A DNA stretch of 5,072 bases. Origin: Thermoleophilia bacterium. Its GTDB lineage: Bacteria; Actinomycetota; Thermoleophilia; Gaiellales; Gaiellaceae. The notes beneath the pieces are model-generated. The model did not search any database and was not told the origin of the DNA. It saw only the letters and a program-made list of their open reading frames with translations. Below, piece after piece: positions 4,587-5,072 of the stretch (its first letter is position 1; every line of letters starts with the position of its first letter). Where the stretch lies: the NCBI GenBank assembly GCA_029858755.1, contig JAOUEK010000183.1, forward strand, positions 1-5,072, in the 5' to 3' direction. A program made the translations under genes and the position numbers.

Positions 4587-5072
4587 GTGACCGCGTTCAC
4601 CGTGGACGGCCCCGTCCGCCTGCGGATCGCCGTGCCGGCGGGCCGGGTCGAGGTCGAGCAGGGCGACGTGGGCGGCGTCGAGGTCGAGCTCACGCCTCTG
4701 CGCCAGGACGACGCGACGCTGGCCGCCCTCGCGGACGCCCGCGTCGAGGCGGTGGAGCGTGGCGGTGGCCACGAGATCCGCGTCGATGTCCCTCGCCGTC
4801 AGGGTGGGCTGCTGTCGCTCGGGCGGCAGCCGAAGATCGGGGCGCGCATCACCTGTCCCGCAGGGGCCGACGTCGACGTCGACTCGAGCTCCGCCGACGT
4901 CGACCTGCGCGCGGACTGCGGCGTCGTCGGCGTGAAGACCGCCTCCGGCGACGTCACCGCGGCGCGGGTGGCGGCGCTCTCCGTGACCTCTGCCAGCGGC
5001 GACGTCTCCGTCGGAACCGTCGAAGGCGACCTCTCCGTGAAGACCGCGTCGGGCGACGTCGACGCCGGCCGC
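4587..5072 (+). CDS. DUF4097-type beta-strand-repeat protein (partial, 3' end outside window)
   Basis: The first 162 codons are present and the frame is still open at the window edge. The N-terminus (FTVDGPVRLRIAVPAGRVEVE) is a run of short beta strands without a signal peptide or membrane segment, followed by a more variable part with two Cys (90, 111). From about residue 99 the protein becomes a repeat of short strands: SSADVDL, TASGDVT, SASGDVS, VEGDLS, TASGDVD, with the turn Asp at 104, 122, 139, 148 and 157, spacings of about 17-18 or 9 residues. This alternation of hydrophobic strand and S-G-D turn is characteristic of DUF4097 (putative adhesin/YvlB-like beta-solenoid). The family's biochemical role is not settled; relatives such as YvlB and LiaX are tied to envelope-stress responses in Firmicutes. 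With no export signal visible, a cytoplasmic location is more likely than a surface adhesin. It is the third gene of the operon, probably coupled to the 43-aa gene. Confidence 0.85.
   Translation, partial: MTAFTVDGPVRLRIAVPAGRVEVEQGDVGGVEVELTPLRQDDATLAALADARVEAVERGGGHEIRVDVPRRQGGLLSLGRQPKIGARITCPAGADVDVDSSSADVDLRADCGVVGVKTASGDVTAARVAALSVTSASGDVSVGTVEGDLSVKTASGDVDAGR

Noticed and set aside
3989..4772. Minus-strand frames opposite the RHH, microprotein and DUF4097 genes
   Set aside because: They are Ser/Arg/Ala-rich shadows without domains. The plus strand has the RHH motif, the DUF4097 repeats, a promoter and ribosome binding sites.

Overview
The window is GC-rich throughout, with strong G/C preference at third codon positions. 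It uses GTG and TTG starts beside ATG and carries an apparently leaderless promoter. This fits a high-GC actinobacterium. Something in or near Thermoleophilia/Solirubrobacterales is a guess from style and gene content, not from a marker gene.

Layout. Positions 1-249 are intergenic and hold a 59-bp direct repeat (two copies 116 bp apart, one mismatch), a strong hairpin across the start of the second copy, and a second GC-rich hairpin just past the 3' end of the neighbouring operon. Positions 250-3781 on the minus strand hold two overlapping genes for the two halves of a heterodimeric ABC exporter. The upstream gene (2021-3781) has a degenerate ATPase site: Asp replaces the catalytic Glu and Gln replaces the switch His. 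The downstream gene (250-2034) has an intact Walker B/H-loop but an altered signature motif (LSAGE). The defects are complementary, so the pair should form one active and one degenerate ATP site, as in the BmrCD, LmrCD and TM287/288 class.

Positions 3782-3974 are the divergent intergenic region. The last ~55 bp is the one conspicuously AT-richer patch. It holds a consensus -35, a plausible -10 placing the transcript start at or next to the ATG at 3975, and four alternating ATGTC/GACAT half-sites spanning promoter and start codon.

Positions 3975-5072 on the plus strand hold a tightly packed run of three genes: a 152-aa protein with a C-terminal ribbon-helix-helix domain (the type often named HicB-family antitoxin), an unrecognised 43-aa microprotein with an excellent Shine-Dalgarno sequence, and the first 162 codons of a DUF4097-type beta-strand-repeat protein that runs off the window.

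Reading them together: the RHH protein probably represses its own operon through the palindromes, and may also affect the divergent exporter. DUF4097 proteins and heterodimeric exporters have both been linked to envelope stress or drug response in other bacteria, so a shared envelope-stress role is possible but is inference. The most novel-looking unit is the RHH-microprotein-DUF4097 cassette; the exporter pair is a well-understood type.
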